Part shown: positions 55,479 through 63,491 of the stretch, in pieces
Position numbering within the stretch: the first letter of the stretch is position 1
How the letters are laid out: each line of letters starts with the position of its first letter
Source: Aquiflexum lacus
Lineage (GTDB): Bacteria > Bacteroidota > Bacteroidia > Cytophagales > Cyclobacteriaceae
Direction: 5' to 3'
NCBI RefSeq assembly: GCF_015476655.1
Contig: NZ_JABFHF010000035.1
Coordinates: forward strand, 1 to 63,491
Length of the DNA: 63,491 nucleotides
Made by a program: the position numbers and the translations under genes
The notes under the pieces: generated by a model
The model's input: the letters and a program-made list of their open reading frames with translations, nothing else
What the model was told of the DNA's origin: nothing
Databases searched by the model: none

Positions 55479-55516
55479 TATTTAGGTTTATTTATCACTA
55501 ATAAATATACCTATCC

Positions 55517-55933
55517 ATGAATAAATTAACTTACGCCTTCCTTACCTTATTTGCAGTGAGTCTTCTCGTAGCATGTTCTTCAAATACTTCAAGGGAAATC
55601 ACTCCTGAATTAACTGAAGCAAATGAATATCTTCAAAAATCACTCGATATCAGGGAGGATTTGATGGAAACTGAAAAACAGCTTAAAGCCGCAGAAATTG
55701 ACTATTCCGAATTAAAAGATGAATTGAAAATCTGGGACAAAGATATTATTGAAGTTCCAGGTTTTGAGCATTCCCATGATGATGAGCATCAGAGAGCTTA
55801 TCATGTGCACAATGCCATGAAGCCCTTTTCTGATGTAGAGCATCTCAATTACCAGAAAGTTATGTATGAGGAAATAGCTGACTTATCTGAGCGAATGAAA
55901 AAATTGATGGAAAATGAAATCACGGACAAGTAA
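55517..55933 (+). CDS. Hypothetical His-rich lipoprotein
   Basis: 138 residues. Lipobox LLVACSSN with Cys20. A helical, charged protein with coiled-coil character (ETEKQLKAAEIDYSELKDEL). The cluster FEHSHDDEHQRAYHVHN (His x6 in 17 residues) looks like a metal-binding stretch. Not a known family to me. Placed after the TonB receptor and its lipoprotein but beyond a terminator, so separately expressed. Periplasmic or outer membrane. Confidence 0.72.
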   Translation: MNKLTYAFLTLFAVSLLVACSSNTSREITPELTEANEYLQKSLDIREDLMETEKQLKAAEIDYSELKDELKIWDKDIIEVPGFEHSHDDEHQRAYHVHNAMKPFSDVEHLNYQKVMYEEIADLSERMKKLMENEITDK

Positions 55934-55945
55934 GAAGAAAATCAT

Positions 55946-55980
55946 AAAAAAGGCCTGATTTCAAAATCGGGCCTTTTTTA
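55946..55980. terminator. Bidirectional terminator
   Basis: AAAAAAGGCCTGATTT/AAATCGGGCCTTTTTT hairpin between two converging lipoprotein genes. Confidence 0.85.
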
Positions 55981-56010
55981 TAATATAAGTTAAAGTAGTT
56001 GTTATTTTTT

Positions 56011-56523
56011 TTAATAATAAGGTGAACAAACTGTCATGTTTTCTTTCTTAAAAGCCTGCGGGCTGTTGTCATTTATGCCGATGTTTCCGGCTGAGAGAAT
56101 TACTTGGTACTCAGGTCCTGAATCTGCCAAATGTACCTTTACATGTCCATCAAAATTTCTAAAATCATTGAAGTCCAGTTTTGTACCGGATGAAAGCTGA
56201 CTTAAAACAGTAACACTTTTTAATGTTTTGATGTCAATGGGATTGAGCAAAAAAGCTATAGGAGCATTGGGGTCATCATAAGTTCCAAAGTGAAGATGTG
56301 CCGGGAAAAAATAGTCAGAATCTTCTTTGTTCCCTATAAGTTCCAGGCTTAGCTCCAATTCACCGCCAATCAATTCTCTAACTGTTACCTTACCGGAGTA
56401 ATCAAAATCCGAACTTTGATAAAGGTCATAACCAATTTCATTTGTAGTGTATAACTCATCTTTTTCTTGATTGCATCCTACGAGGAATAAACCTATCAGG
56501 AATACCAAAGCCAACTTTTTCAT
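56011..56523 (-). CDS. Hypothetical lipoprotein with CHRD-like pattern
   Basis: 170 residues. Lipoprotein signal with Cys17 (FLVGCNQEKDE). A beta-rich domain follows: FFPAHLHFGTYDDPNAPIAF and DGHVKVHLADSGPEYQVILS resemble the His/strand pattern of CHRD-type domains (HLH, then DGH.KVH). The function is unknown. Converges with the His-rich lipoprotein gene; a role with the TonB receptor is possible but not shown. Confidence 0.7.
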   Translation of the reverse strand: MKKLALVFLIGLFLVGCNQEKDELYTTNEIGYDLYQSSDFDYSGKVTVRELIGGELELSLELIGNKEDSDYFFPAHLHFGTYDDPNAPIAFLLNPIDIKTLKSVTVLSQLSSGTKLDFNDFRNFDGHVKVHLADSGPEYQVILSAGNIGINDNSPQAFKKENMTVCSPYY

Positions 56524-56659
56524 TTGAATAGTGTTTTGAATTAAATACGGTTAACTTTCTAAGAAGTTATCAGCGTTTTAAAGATACGTAAATATAGTTT
56601 TCAGCAATGTGAACCAAATCACATAAGGAAAATATATTTCTCACCACATCAATTAAATA

Positions 56660-58252
56660 ATGGAGCATTTTGCATCCCTCTTCATGCGCTTGGATCAGAG
56701 CAATAAAACTTCTGATAAAATAGAGGCATTGAAGAGTTTTTTTATGAATGCAGTTGATGAAGATAAAGTTTGGGCCATTGCATTGTTCACCCACAAAAGG
56801 CCAAAAAGACAAGTCAATACCCGCCTTTTGCGAACATGGTGTACTGAACTCGCTAATATTCCTGATTGGCTTTTTGAGGAATCCTACCAAACGGTTGGGG
56901 ATTTAGCTGAAACCATAGCCCTTCTTTTACCTTTAAATACAAAAACAATGGAGAGGTCATTGGACTTTTGGATCAGGTATTTGATTGATTTGGAAGGAAA
57001 AGAGGAATCCGAGAAAAAGGAACAGATTCTCCATGCCTGGGATGTGATGACAAAGGAAGAGCGTTTTATTTTTATCAAAATCATCACAGGAGGATTCCGG
57101 ATTGGAGTAAGCCAAAACCTGATCACACAGGCTGTTGCAGACGCTTATCAATTGGAGAAAACCGAAATCGCCCATAGGATAATGGGAGATTGGAAGCCTG
57201 ACAAAGTCAGCTTTCAGGAACTCATACTTTCCAAAAGCAAAACTGCTGACCTGTCAAGGCCCTATCCTTTTTATTTGGCTCATCCAATTGATAAGGATTT
57301 GGAAGAACTTGGAGCAATTGAAGAGTGGCAGGTGGAATGGAAATGGGACGGTATCCGAGGACAGGTCATTAACCGGAAAAATGAAATATTCATTTGGTCC
57401 CGGGGTGAAGAACTTGTTACTGAAAAGTTCCCTGAACTTCAAGAAATGGCTCAGCATCTTCCGGAAGGGACTGTTTTGGACGGTGAGATCATTGGGTACC
57501 AGGATGGAAAGCCCCTACCCTTTTCCATTTTGCAAACCAGAATTGGTAGAAAAAATCTAACCCCTAAAATCCTGAAAAATGCTCCGGTAAGTTTTATAGC
57601 CTATGATGTAATGGAACATAATGGAATAGATTTAAGGAATTATATCCTCTCTGACCGCAGAGAAAAATTAAAACAGATCGTCCAATCCGTTGATTCTGAG
57701 CAATTGATTATCTCACCAATGGTTTCTTCAAAAGATTGGGAAAGTTTAAAACTGCTTCATCTTGAATCCAGAAATATGATGGCTGAGGGATTTATGCTCA
57801 AACACAAAAACTCTTTTTACGGAGTAGGAAGAAAAAAAGGGGATTGGTGGAAATGGAAAACAGAACCCCTCACCATAGACGGTGTGATGATTTATGCTCA
57901 AAAAGGCCATGGACGCCGGGCAGATTTGTACACCGATTATACCTTGGCAGTGTGGGCGGGCACAGATCTAATCCCCTTTGCCAAGGCATATTCCGGGCTG
58001 ACAGATGCTGAAATCCGGGAAGTGGATAAGTTTGTGAAACAAAATACCAAGGAGCGATTCGGGCCGGTTAGGACGGTCAAACCCGGTTTGGTATTTGAAA
58101 TTGCCTTTGAAGGTATTCAAAAAAGTCCCCGCCACAAATCCGGTATTGCACTCAGGTTTCCCAGAATACAGCGGTGGAGAAGGGATAAACCAATTGAAGA
58201 AGCCAATACATTGGAAGAATTAAAAGCTTTACTTTCGATGTATGGAGGATAA
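56660..58252 (+). CDS. ATP-dependent DNA ligase (ligase-associated DNA damage response type)
   Basis: 530 residues. Nicked-DNA ligase that uses ATP: an N-terminal helical DNA-binding domain, adenylation Lys228 in EWKWDGIRGQ, then DGEIIGYQDGKPLPF, FMLKHKNSFYGVGRKKGDWW and an OB-fold C-terminus with VFEIAFEGIQKSPRHKSG. It overlaps the next gene (DEXH helicase) by 11 bp, so the two are translated together. In many bacteria this pair is accompanied by an exonuclease and the endonuclease PdeM, absent here. Confidence 0.95.
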   Translation: MEHFASLFMRLDQSNKTSDKIEALKSFFMNAVDEDKVWAIALFTHKRPKRQVNTRLLRTWCTELANIPDWLFEESYQTVGDLAETIALLLPLNTKTMERSLDFWIRYLIDLEGKEESEKKEQILHAWDVMTKEERFIFIKIITGGFRIGVSQNLITQAVADAYQLEKTEIAHRIMGDWKPDKVSFQELILSKSKTADLSRPYPFYLAHPIDKDLEELGAIEEWQVEWKWDGIRGQVINRKNEIFIWSRGEELVTEKFPELQEMAQHLPEGTVLDGEIIGYQDGKPLPFSILQTRIGRKNLTPKILKNAPVSFIAYDVMEHNGIDLRNYILSDRREKLKQIVQSVDSEQLIISPMVSSKDWESLKLLHLESRNMMAEGFMLKHKNSFYGVGRKKGDWWKWKTEPLTIDGVMIYAQKGHGRRADLYTDYTLAVWAGTDLIPFAKAYSGLTDAEIREVDKFVKQNTKERFGPVRTVKPGLVFEIAFEGIQKSPRHKSGIALRFPRIQRWRRDKPIEEANTLEELKALLSMYGG

Positions 58253-60692
58253 TATAAGGGAAATTGCTTTCAACTATTTTTCTGATAAAGGTTGGAAGCC
58301 CTTTGAATTCCAAGTACAGACTTGGAAAGACTATCTGACAGGCAAATCAGGTCTGCTCAATGCTCCTACAGGAAGTGGAAAAACATTTGCCTTATGGTTT
58401 CCTGTGATCCTTGACTATATCCGAAATCATCCCAATGATTGGAGAAAACCTCAAAAGTCAGGAATGCAGTTGATATGGGTTACGCCTTTGCGGGCACTGG
58501 CACAGGATATCCAAAAAGCCATGCAGGAAGTCTGTGATGAAATTGGGCTACCCTGGAAAGTTGCCGTGCGGAATGGTGATACCGATAGCAAAACTAGACA
58601 ATCCCAATTTAAAAATCCTCCGGAATGCCTGGTTACGACACCGGAAACACTACATATTCTTCTTGCTCAAAAAAACAATTCCCTGATTTTTCAAAATCTC
58701 AAAGGCATAGTCATTGATGAGTGGCACGAATTGATCGGAAATAAACGCGGCGTTCAGGTTCAATTGGCCTTGAGTTATATCCAAAAGCTCTTGCATAACC
58801 CCATCAGAATCTGGGGAATATCTGCTACTATCGGAAATTTGGAAGAAGCTGCCTCAATCTTATTAGGTGAAAATATCCCGGTTCATATCGTCCGATCCGA
58901 AATCAAGAAGAATATTCATTTGAATACTATATTCCCTGATGAGTTGGAAAAATATCCCTGGTCAGGTCATTTGGGTTTGAAATTGATTGACAAGGTAATT
59001 GATGTTATAGAAAAACATCAATCTCTTTTATTGTTTACCAATACCCGAGCACAAACCGAAATATGGTATCAACATATCATGGAAAAAAGGCCTGATTGGG
59101 CAGGATGGATAGCCATGCACCATGGTTCACTGGATCAGCAGGTAAGAACTTGGGTTGAGGATGCCCTTCACTTGGGAAAGTTAAAATGTGTGGTCTGCAC
59201 CTCCAGTTTGGATTTGGGCGTGGATTTTAGGCCTGTGGATGCGGTGATTCAGGTAGGCAGTCCCAAAGGTGTGGCAAGATTTGTCCAAAGGGCAGGTAGA
59301 TCGGGACATCAACCCGGACTTCCAAGTGAAATATATTTTGTACCGACCCATTCTTTGGAATTAGTTGAAGCGGCTGCATTGAGAAGTGCCATTGAAAAAG
59401 GTGAAATGGAAAATATCCATTGTCCGCAATTGACCTTTGATGTCCTGATACAGTTTTTGGTTACCCTTGCAGTGGGTGAAGGTTTTAAACCTGAAGTCAT
59501 TTTTCCTGTAGTCAAAAACACCTTTTCATTTAAAAATCTGACCCAGGAAGAATTTGATTGGACCATTTCATTCATTACCAAAGGTGGGAGTTCACTCAGT
59601 GGATATGAGGAATTTTCAAAGGTTGAATCGGATAATGAGGGTGTATTCAGAATCAAAGACAAAAAATCCGCCATGCGTCACAGACTTTCCATGGGCACTA
59701 TTGTCAGTGACCCCATGTTGAAAGTTCGCTTCAAAAACGGCACTTATCTTGGGATGGTTGAAGAATATTATTTCTCAAAAATGAAACCTGGAGATCGGTT
59801 CTTTTTTGCTGGTCGAAATCTGGAATTTGTGGCCATACGGGAAATGAGTGCCATCGTACAGCTTTCAAAAAAGAAAGGAACAAGCACTCCTTCCTATATG
59901 GGAGGACGCATTTCATTAACTTCGAAACTCTCGGTCAAGATTCGGGAGATTTTGGAAGATGCCGTCAATGGAATTTATGCTTCTGAAGAGGCTATGTATG
60001 TGTCACCCTTATTAGAACTTCAAAACAGGTTGTCTTTAGTTCCCGACAGAAGTACCCTTCTAATAGAGAAGAACGTTTCCAAAGATGGATATCATGTGTT
60101 TTTTTATCCTTTTGAAGGAAGAATGGTCCATGAAATCCTCGGTGCCCTGATTGCCTACAGGATATCAGTAAGCTATCCCCTGAGTTTAAGTATTGCCATG
60201 AATGATTATGGTTTTGAATTGCTTTCGGATGTTCCTATTCCCATAGAAGACCTTTTGGAAGAAGACTTATTTACGGAAAAGAATCTGGCAGATGACATCA
60301 TTGCCTGTATCAATGAAAGCGAGATGGCCAAAAGGAAATTTAGAGATGTCGCTACCATTTCTGGATTGGTTTTTCAGGGTTTTCCGGGCAAGCCTGTTAA
60401 GTTCAAACATCTTCAGGCAAATTCAGGGATTTTGTATGGTGTATTTGAAGATTATGATCCGGATAATCTGCTATTGAAACAGGCCCATCATGAGGTGTTG
60501 ACCATGCAAATGGAAAAAAACAAAATCCTTGAAGCCATCCAAAAAATAAACCGGCAACAGATCATCTTAAAATCACCTGGACAGTTTACGCCCTTTTCAT
60601 TCCCCATCATGGTAGATCGATTACGGGCGACATTATCCTCCGAATCTTTGGAAGACAGAATCGCAAAAATGAAAGCCATTTTGGTGGAATGA
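58242..60692 (+). CDS. Ligase-associated DNA damage response DEXH-box helicase
   Basis: 816 residues. Lhr-like superfamily 2 helicase: Walker A NAPTGSGKTF (GSGKT, residues 44-48), DExH box DEWH at 159-162, SAT motif GISATIGN, then SSLDLGVDFRPVDAVIQ and RAGRSGHQPG in the second RecA domain. The C-terminal winged-helix region is long. It presumably remodels damaged DNA before the coupled ligase seals nicks. Start overlaps the ligase gene by 11 bp. No further repair gene follows. Confidence 0.94.
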   Translation: MEDNIREIAFNYFSDKGWKPFEFQVQTWKDYLTGKSGLLNAPTGSGKTFALWFPVILDYIRNHPNDWRKPQKSGMQLIWVTPLRALAQDIQKAMQEVCDEIGLPWKVAVRNGDTDSKTRQSQFKNPPECLVTTPETLHILLAQKNNSLIFQNLKGIVIDEWHELIGNKRGVQVQLALSYIQKLLHNPIRIWGISATIGNLEEAASILLGENIPVHIVRSEIKKNIHLNTIFPDELEKYPWSGHLGLKLIDKVIDVIEKHQSLLLFTNTRAQTEIWYQHIMEKRPDWAGWIAMHHGSLDQQVRTWVEDALHLGKLKCVVCTSSLDLGVDFRPVDAVIQVGSPKGVARFVQRAGRSGHQPGLPSEIYFVPTHSLELVEAAALRSAIEKGEMENIHCPQLTFDVLIQFLVTLAVGEGFKPEVIFPVVKNTFSFKNLTQEEFDWTISFITKGGSSLSGYEEFSKVESDNEGVFRIKDKKSAMRHRLSMGTIVSDPMLKVRFKNGTYLGMVEEYYFSKMKPGDRFFFAGRNLEFVAIREMSAIVQLSKKKGTSTPSYMGGRISLTSKLSVKIREILEDAVNGIYASEEAMYVSPLLELQNRLSLVPDRSTLLIEKNVSKDGYHVFFYPFEGRMVHEILGALIAYRISVSYPLSLSIAMNDYGFELLSDVPIPIEDLLEEDLFTEKNLADDIIACINESEMAKRKFRDVATISGLVFQGFPGKPVKFKHLQANSGILYGVFEDYDPDNLLLKQAHHEVLTMQMEKNKILEAIQKINRQQIILKSPGQFTPFSFPIMVDRLRATLSSESLEDRIAKMKAILVE

Positions 60693-60861
60693 GAAACTGA
60701 CGATTTTTTTTTCACCAAGCCGCCATTGATCTCCCACTAATTTTTAATTTCAAATACGACTACTTGCTGTTTGAATTTTAAGCCAAAAATAGATTGAATT
60801 TTAATTTTGTTTTTCACTGCCTATGGGGTATTTTCGATTAAATTAAACAAACTAACTCGCA

Positions 60862-62775
60862 TTGAAAACATATTTTTCTCAGCAAATAAAACAATTTATT
60901 GTTTTTATTTTCTTAATCCATCTATCAATTGCCCAAGTCTTTTCTGGGTCAAGTACTATTGCCGATAAGGCTGATACCATTCTTTTGCAATATCAAAAAG
61001 CAAAGTCAGACAGGGAGAAACTTGACTTGATTTCTCAATTGGTCAGGGTAATTCATTATTCAGATTCAGCACAAAAATATTATCCTGAGGCAATCAGATT
61101 GGCTAGAGTAGTCGGTGACACAGAACTTGAGGCCCAGAATCTCAATAGGCTTGGAGTATATTACCGTAACATGAATCTCCAACAAGACGCCCTGAAGCTC
61201 TATGAAGAAGCCTTGAGTATCAGTAGGGCAGCTGATATTGCGGTGCAGATTGGTCATTCTCTGAATAATATAGGACAGATATTTTTTTATCAGGATCAGT
61301 TTCAAGAGTCACTGAATTATTACAAGGAAGGAGAATTAAAATTCCTGGAAATCGGAGATCTAGAAGGCTTGGCTTACAATTATAATGGAATGAGCCTGGT
61401 ACTGGCAGCAATAGGTGACCTTGAAAATGCTTTGATAACCATCAACAAGGCAATTAAAATCCGGGAAGAATTGGGGAATGAAAGACAGCTAACGGTTTCA
61501 AAATTCAACAGAGCCGATATCCTCATGTCTAAGGGCGATTATGCAAATGCCGAACCTGACATCATGAATCTTTATGATTACGGGATAGCCAATGATAAAA
61601 TAAGAGCCATCAATGCGTTGGAAAAACTGGTGGAATTAAAATTTAAGACATATAGATATTCCAAGGCCATTGATCTTGCAAAAGAAGCCATGGTTCTTCA
61701 CGAAGAAAAACCCTATTCAGAATCTATGATAGAAATCTATCAGATGCTTTACCGGTACTATTATGATAGGGGAAACACTTCCGAGTCAAAAAAATACCTA
61801 GACCTTCTTGAAAAAGAGAGAAACTTCCTCAGTGAGGTGAAAACGAAAAATTATCTTGCAGGTCTTACCATAAAAAAGCAAAAAGACGAGATTGCCAGCC
61901 TACAAAGAGAAAACGAATTGATGGAAATCAATAACAGGTTCAAGTTTTACCTTTCCATCGTTCTGTTTTTATTGGCGTTTGCAATGTTTGTCGTTTTTTC
62001 GATTTACTTCCGCTATTATCAAAAGGAAAAACAAAACCTTATTCAATTAAAAGAAAAGCAGAAACAGATTGAAGCCCAAACGGTTGAACTCGATAGATTA
62101 AACATTATAAAAGATAAGATTTTCTCAATCCTTGCCCATGACCTCAAAGCACCATTGGATTCTTTATGGGGGATGGTCAAACTCATTGATGAAGAAAACC
62201 TAAGTCAAAATGAATTTGAAGAATACCTTCCCATCATTTCGCAGAATCTTGGCAATAATTCCATGCTATTGGAAAATCTCCTGATATGGTCAAGAAGTCA
62301 AATGAAAGGAATGAATGTCCAATTATCCCGATTAAACCTCCATCAGCTTGTGGAAGAAAATATCCGCTTCCTCTTGAGTTCAGGTTATTATAAGGGACAG
62401 ATTATTGAAAATTATATTGAAAAGCATATTGAAGTAGCAGCTGACAAAAATATGATTGATATTGTTTTCAGAAACCTGTTGACCAATGCTTTGAAATTCA
62501 CAAGAGAAGGTGATCAAATTATAGTTGACACCAAAGAATCCGAGAATATATACACGGTTTGTGTTTCAGATCAGGGTACAGGGATTTCCGAAGAAGGTCT
62601 GAAAAAACTATTTGGAAAAGATTTCCATACCACCAACGGTACCCACCAGGAAAAAGGCACGGGGCTTGGCTTAATTCTGACCAAAGAACTTGTTCAGAAA
62701 AACAAAGGTGAAATATGGGCTGAAAGCACGTTGGGATCAGGTTCTACATTCTGTTTTACATTGCCTAAATTGTAA
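60862..62775 (+). CDS. TPR-containing sensor histidine kinase
   Basis: 637 residues with a TTG start. Signal peptide (FIVFIFLIHLSIAQ), then ~6 TPR units (residues ~45-300; for instance AQNLNRLGVYYRNMNLQQDA), a coiled coil, one membrane helix (about 361-384), and a cytoplasmic kinase core. H-box LAHDLKAPLDSLWG with His426; N box NLLTNALKFTREG; G1 SDQGTGISEEG; G2 GTGLGLILTKELV. This periplasmic-TPR architecture is common in Bacteroidota. No response regulator is adjacent. Confidence 0.93.
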   Translation: MKTYFSQQIKQFIVFIFLIHLSIAQVFSGSSTIADKADTILLQYQKAKSDREKLDLISQLVRVIHYSDSAQKYYPEAIRLARVVGDTELEAQNLNRLGVYYRNMNLQQDALKLYEEALSISRAADIAVQIGHSLNNIGQIFFYQDQFQESLNYYKEGELKFLEIGDLEGLAYNYNGMSLVLAAIGDLENALITINKAIKIREELGNERQLTVSKFNRADILMSKGDYANAEPDIMNLYDYGIANDKIRAINALEKLVELKFKTYRYSKAIDLAKEAMVLHEEKPYSESMIEIYQMLYRYYYDRGNTSESKKYLDLLEKERNFLSEVKTKNYLAGLTIKKQKDEIASLQRENELMEINNRFKFYLSIVLFLLAFAMFVVFSIYFRYYQKEKQNLIQLKEKQKQIEAQTVELDRLNIIKDKIFSILAHDLKAPLDSLWGMVKLIDEENLSQNEFEEYLPIISQNLGNNSMLLENLLIWSRSQMKGMNVQLSRLNLHQLVEENIRFLLSSGYYKGQIIENYIEKHIEVAADKNMIDIVFRNLLTNALKFTREGDQIIVDTKESENIYTVCVSDQGTGISEEGLKKLFGKDFHTTNGTHQEKGTGLGLILTKELVQKNKGEIWAESTLGSGSTFCFTLPKL

Positions 62776-63181
62776 TTCGTATTTTATTGTTTTAAATCCA
62801 AAGTTGGGTTCATTTTTTTTAGGTCAGATATTTTTTGTATTCAAAATCAAAGGTTTCCGGAGTGTCCCTTTAGGTCGAAGATCCCGATGCTTTCGGGGGA
62901 CTATATATGGGTAGGTAAAATTGTTAATTGTTGGTTACCGTGCCTTTAGGTACGGAATATATGTTGTACCTGCTTACCGGACAGGCAGGCCTAAAGGCAC
63001 AACGGTTCTGTAACTAATGGTTTTTTACCTAGGGCTTCTTGCGAATCCTTTAAGATACTGATTTTCAGTCAATAACTTAACAAAAACATAACACAAAAAC
63101 CCCGAATTTGGCTGTTTTTAGCTTTTTTCGGGGTTTTCTTTTTTGTATTTTAAGGTTGCAGACTTAAATACAATTAAAGTT
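62776..63181. other. Palindrome-rich intergenic region before an IS element
   Basis: No gene in 406 bp. It holds ATCCCGATGCTTTCGGGGG (62881-62899), CCGTGCCTTTAGGTACGG (62938-62955), CCTAAAGGCAC (62990-63000), which pairs with GTGCCTTTAGG (62940-62950), and the inner stem CCTGC/GCAGG. A terminator-like hairpin closes the region at 63096-63145. Confidence 0.6.
63096..63145 (+). terminator. Terminator-like hairpin upstream of the transposase
   Basis: AAAACCCCGA (63096-63105) pairs with TCGGGGTTTT (63128-63137), then CTTTTTTG. It would block read-through transcription into the transposase and may be near the left end of the IS. Confidence 0.55.
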
Positions 63182-63491
63182 ATGACACAGCTTCCTCTTT
63201 TCAAAGATTTCGACGGATATTCTCCAAAATATCATTTTTTCAAGAATTCATTGTTTGGTCAGATACATGATTCAATCCCCTGGGATGATCTGGTTTCCTG
63301 CCTTCCCGAGGAACGCTCTGGAAGAGGTGCACCAAGCTGGTTCGGTGGCAAAGGAATGTTTGCACTGATGTTCCTGAAGGCCTATCTCAACACCAGTGAC
63401 AGGCAATTGTTGGAGCGTTACAACACAGACTGGGCCTTACAGTATTTTTGCGGCAAAGTACTGGCCGAAAACCAGCATATCAGAGACATGA
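63182..63491 (+). mobile_element. IS transposase, N-terminal part (cut by the window end)
   Basis: Open frame from ATG 63182 with no stop to position 63491 (103 codons). It reads MTQLPLFKDFDGYSPKYHFF, then SIPWDDLVSCLPEERSGRGA and FGGKGMFALMFLKAYLNTSD. This is the DUF772/InsH-type N-terminal domain of IS5/IS1182-related DDE transposases (W-G-G-K-G... LLLKAYL...). The catalytic domain lies outside the window. The IS boundaries are not resolved. Probably intact as far as seen. Confidence 0.85.

Overview
This 63.5 kb window is a chromosomal segment of a Bacteroidota bacterium, most likely of the order Cytophagales and family Cyclobacteriaceae (Algoriphagus/Belliella-like). The genus-level guess is inference. 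The grounds are a short 287-residue primary sigma factor, a bacillithiol deacetylase (BshB1), a lipoprotein-type TamA homologue (TamL), a TonB receptor with an N-terminal carboxypeptidase-regulatory-like domain, a 6-bladed beta-propeller lipoprotein, an ArsS-type arsenosugar cluster, and low-GC DNA with few Shine-Dalgarno sites.

Layout. 1-16.7 kb is mainly housekeeping: a tRNA-Thr at the left edge, a DUF349 protein, YqgE, PdxH, BshB1, an M23/LysM peptidase, TrxB, the primary sigma factor, PNPase, S15, an LptF/LptG permease, a START-like protein, a tRNA-Met followed by a GIY-YIG gene, and the thrS-infC-rpmI-rplT operon. 16.8-28.9 kb is more accessory: a beta-propeller lipoprotein, L-2-hydroxyglutarate oxidase, an overlapping PAS protein/metallo-hydrolase pair, a serine hydrolase, a flavin monooxygenase-like protein, a cupin, a 1.2 kb gene-poor stretch with a 21-bp minisatellite, a YheT-type hydrolase and an M20 amidohydrolase. 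29.2-32.6 kb is an arsenosugar-type operon (ArsS radical SAM, two glycosyltransferase-like proteins, a DUF6134 protein, an AhpD-like protein). 33-50.6 kb holds peroxiredoxin, a KAS III-family enzyme, PhzF, a DEAD-box helicase, a gamma-glutamyltransferase, an SBF-type transporter, an rRNA methyltransferase divergent from TamL, a PAS histidine kinase, BrkB/YihY, an aldo/keto reductase and hydrolases. 50.6-56.5 kb is envelope and secretion: a subtilase, a TonB receptor and three lipoproteins. 56.6-60.7 kb encodes an overlapping ATP-dependent DNA ligase/DEXH helicase repair pair. 60.9 kb on holds a TPR histidine kinase, a palindrome-rich gap and the start of an IS transposase cut by the window end.

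The most unusual material lies between the genes. A GIY-YIG gene sits between an intact tRNA-Met and a 3' tRNA-Met remnant, with a 38-bp perfect direct repeat that includes the terminator. A tRNA-Thr remnant at the left edge is likewise interrupted by a short palindrome. Several families of small dispersed palindromes, a heptamer microsatellite and AT-rich inverted repeats recur near gene 3' ends. No CRISPR array, rRNA operon, prophage or complete insertion sequence was seen.
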